Assembly: GCA_008360975.2 (NCBI GenBank)
Contig: CM039187.1
Location: forward strand, 20,923,495-20,987,494
Reading direction: 5' to 3'
Origin: Lichenostomus cassidix
Lineage: Eukaryota; Chordata; Aves; Passeriformes; Meliphagidae
Length of the DNA: 64,000 nt
A model generated the notes under the pieces. That model had not been told where the DNA came from, ran no database searches, and saw only the letters and a program-made list of their open reading frames with translations. Below, one piece after another: positions 63,235 through 64,000 of this stretch (its first letter is position 1; every line of letters starts with the position of its first letter). The translations under genes and the position numbers were made by a program.

Positions 63235-63427
63235 TTATGATGAGCCATTTTTAGCCTCTTGTGTCTTGTCATAGTTTGATGTTGCATGGGAATTACCTCC
63301 TGAAACAGTGGTTGTTACAGTGCTCTCACATGCTTGATCTAAAGCCCATTAAAATTGGTGGGGTTTGGATTAGGCTGTTTAGAGGTTAAGTGTAGGTTAC
63401 TCATCATAACTGCATACACCTTGTGAA

Positions 63428-63483
63428 AATAAAGAGTACCTAAGATTATTTTTTTTAATAATCTTAATAAAATATTGAATAAA
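63428..63483 (+). terminator. KAT6B: Cluster of distal polyadenylation signals with hairpin
   Basis: Three AATAAA copies (63428, 63466, 63478) surround a perfect 10-bp inverted repeat, TAAGATTATT and AATAATCTTA, with a six-T loop (63441-63466). A plausible distal end of the transcript. Confidence 0.5.
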
Positions 63484-63500
63484 TATGTATTTAATACCTT

Positions 63501-64000
63501 AAAAGGTTGTCAATATTTAATGTATGAATCTTCTTTCCTATAGAAAGTGTGAATATATATAAATATATAAAAGGATATATGATAGTAACAGAAATGGTGT
63601 TTGAACTGTATTTTAATGATAGAATTGTCATCTCTTCCTTTGTCGTTGATGGGTGACAAGATGATGCAAATTCTGCGTTGAACCTATGAGTTCTGTGTAT
63701 ATGCATGTATAGGAGAACCCACAAGCATACAGAGATGAGCACTTCTAATCTAGCAATAGAAGGTCTGCTAAAGACAAGAAGGCTATCTATATGTGGATCT
63801 CATGAGTGGACAAATTTAAATGTGGTATGTGTGAATCTACACCAGAAGCAATCCTTGTAACAATTTTTCAAAATGCTTCTAATGTGCATGTTGCCACTGA
63901 CGCTGCAGTAAGGTTTCTAGCTAAGGTGAAAGGATTGACCATTTAACTCACCATTTCATTTGACTGAGAACTGTGTCCCCATTCCAGTACATAAAACAGC
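63501..64000. other. Downstream flanking sequence
   Basis: AT-rich sequence after the presumed KAT6B 3' end. I see no gene, repeat or promoter in it. Confidence 0.6.

Larger units (their letters stand above)
61848..63500 (+). other. KAT6B: KAT6B 3' UTR (end approximate)
   Basis: Sequence after the stop is T-rich, with a (TTTTG)n stretch near 62027-62070 and several AATAAA signals: 62548, 63173, 63229, 63428, 63466 and 63478. The signal at 63229 is followed by a T/G-rich stretch (TTGTGTCTTGT) suited to cleavage. The three close signals after 63428 could mark the distal end. The true ends cannot be fixed without transcript data. Confidence 0.7.

Overview
The window is vertebrate genomic DNA, most likely from a bird. 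The repeats are characteristic: several CR1 LINE copies, some ending in the avian CR1 tail of short ATTCTRTGA-type units, and ERVL-like LTRs. No bacterial or plasmid features and no CRISPR array are visible. The order or species cannot be resolved from what I can see.

A single protein-coding gene fills almost the whole window on the + strand: KAT6B (MORF/MYST4), the lysine acetyltransferase of the MOZ/MORF complex. I could place 15 coding exons, from the first PHD-finger exon (9895-10003) to the terminal exon (59365-61847). Every exon has AG/GT borders (the last ends at its stop), all phases join, and together they encode 1816 residues plus the stop. The exons for the N-terminal NEMM/H15 region, the start codon and the promoter lie upstream of base 1. 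KAT6B is preferred over the paralogue KAT6A from the C-terminal serine/methionine-rich sequence, the large exon between PHD2 and the catalytic domain, and the absence of the KAT6A proline/glutamine stretch.

Layout: 1-9894 intron with a sense-strand solo LTR and a CR1 tail; 9895-15647 four exons for the tandem PHD fingers; 19622-21615 the KAT6B-specific serine/basic linker, with a conserved alternative 5' splice site, and its acidic follow-on; 23025-31590 first part of the MYST domain (C2HC zinc finger, autoacetylation lysine, acetyl-CoA loop); 31591-53246 a 21.7 kb intron inside the MYST domain, containing CR1 relics and an unidentified pseudogene-like tract; 53247-55416 the rest of the MYST domain with the catalytic glutamate; 56018-57700 basic/acidic linker; 59365-61847 the acidic, serine-rich and methionine-rich C-terminus; 61848 to about 63.5 kb the 3' UTR with several AATAAA signals. 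The last 500 bases are featureless.

The parts form one machine: the PHD fingers read the H3 tail, the MYST domain acetylates H3 (chiefly K23/K14) with BRPF, ING5 and MEAF6 partners, and the C-terminus contacts transcription factors such as RUNX proteins. I found no new biological system. The most informative observations are an in-frame alternative donor that removes exactly 292 codons (matching the known human MORF-alpha/MORF-beta difference), a duplicated KGLxDGL motif inside that segment, short glutamate runs compared with mammals, a giant intron splitting the catalytic domain, and several degraded mobile elements.
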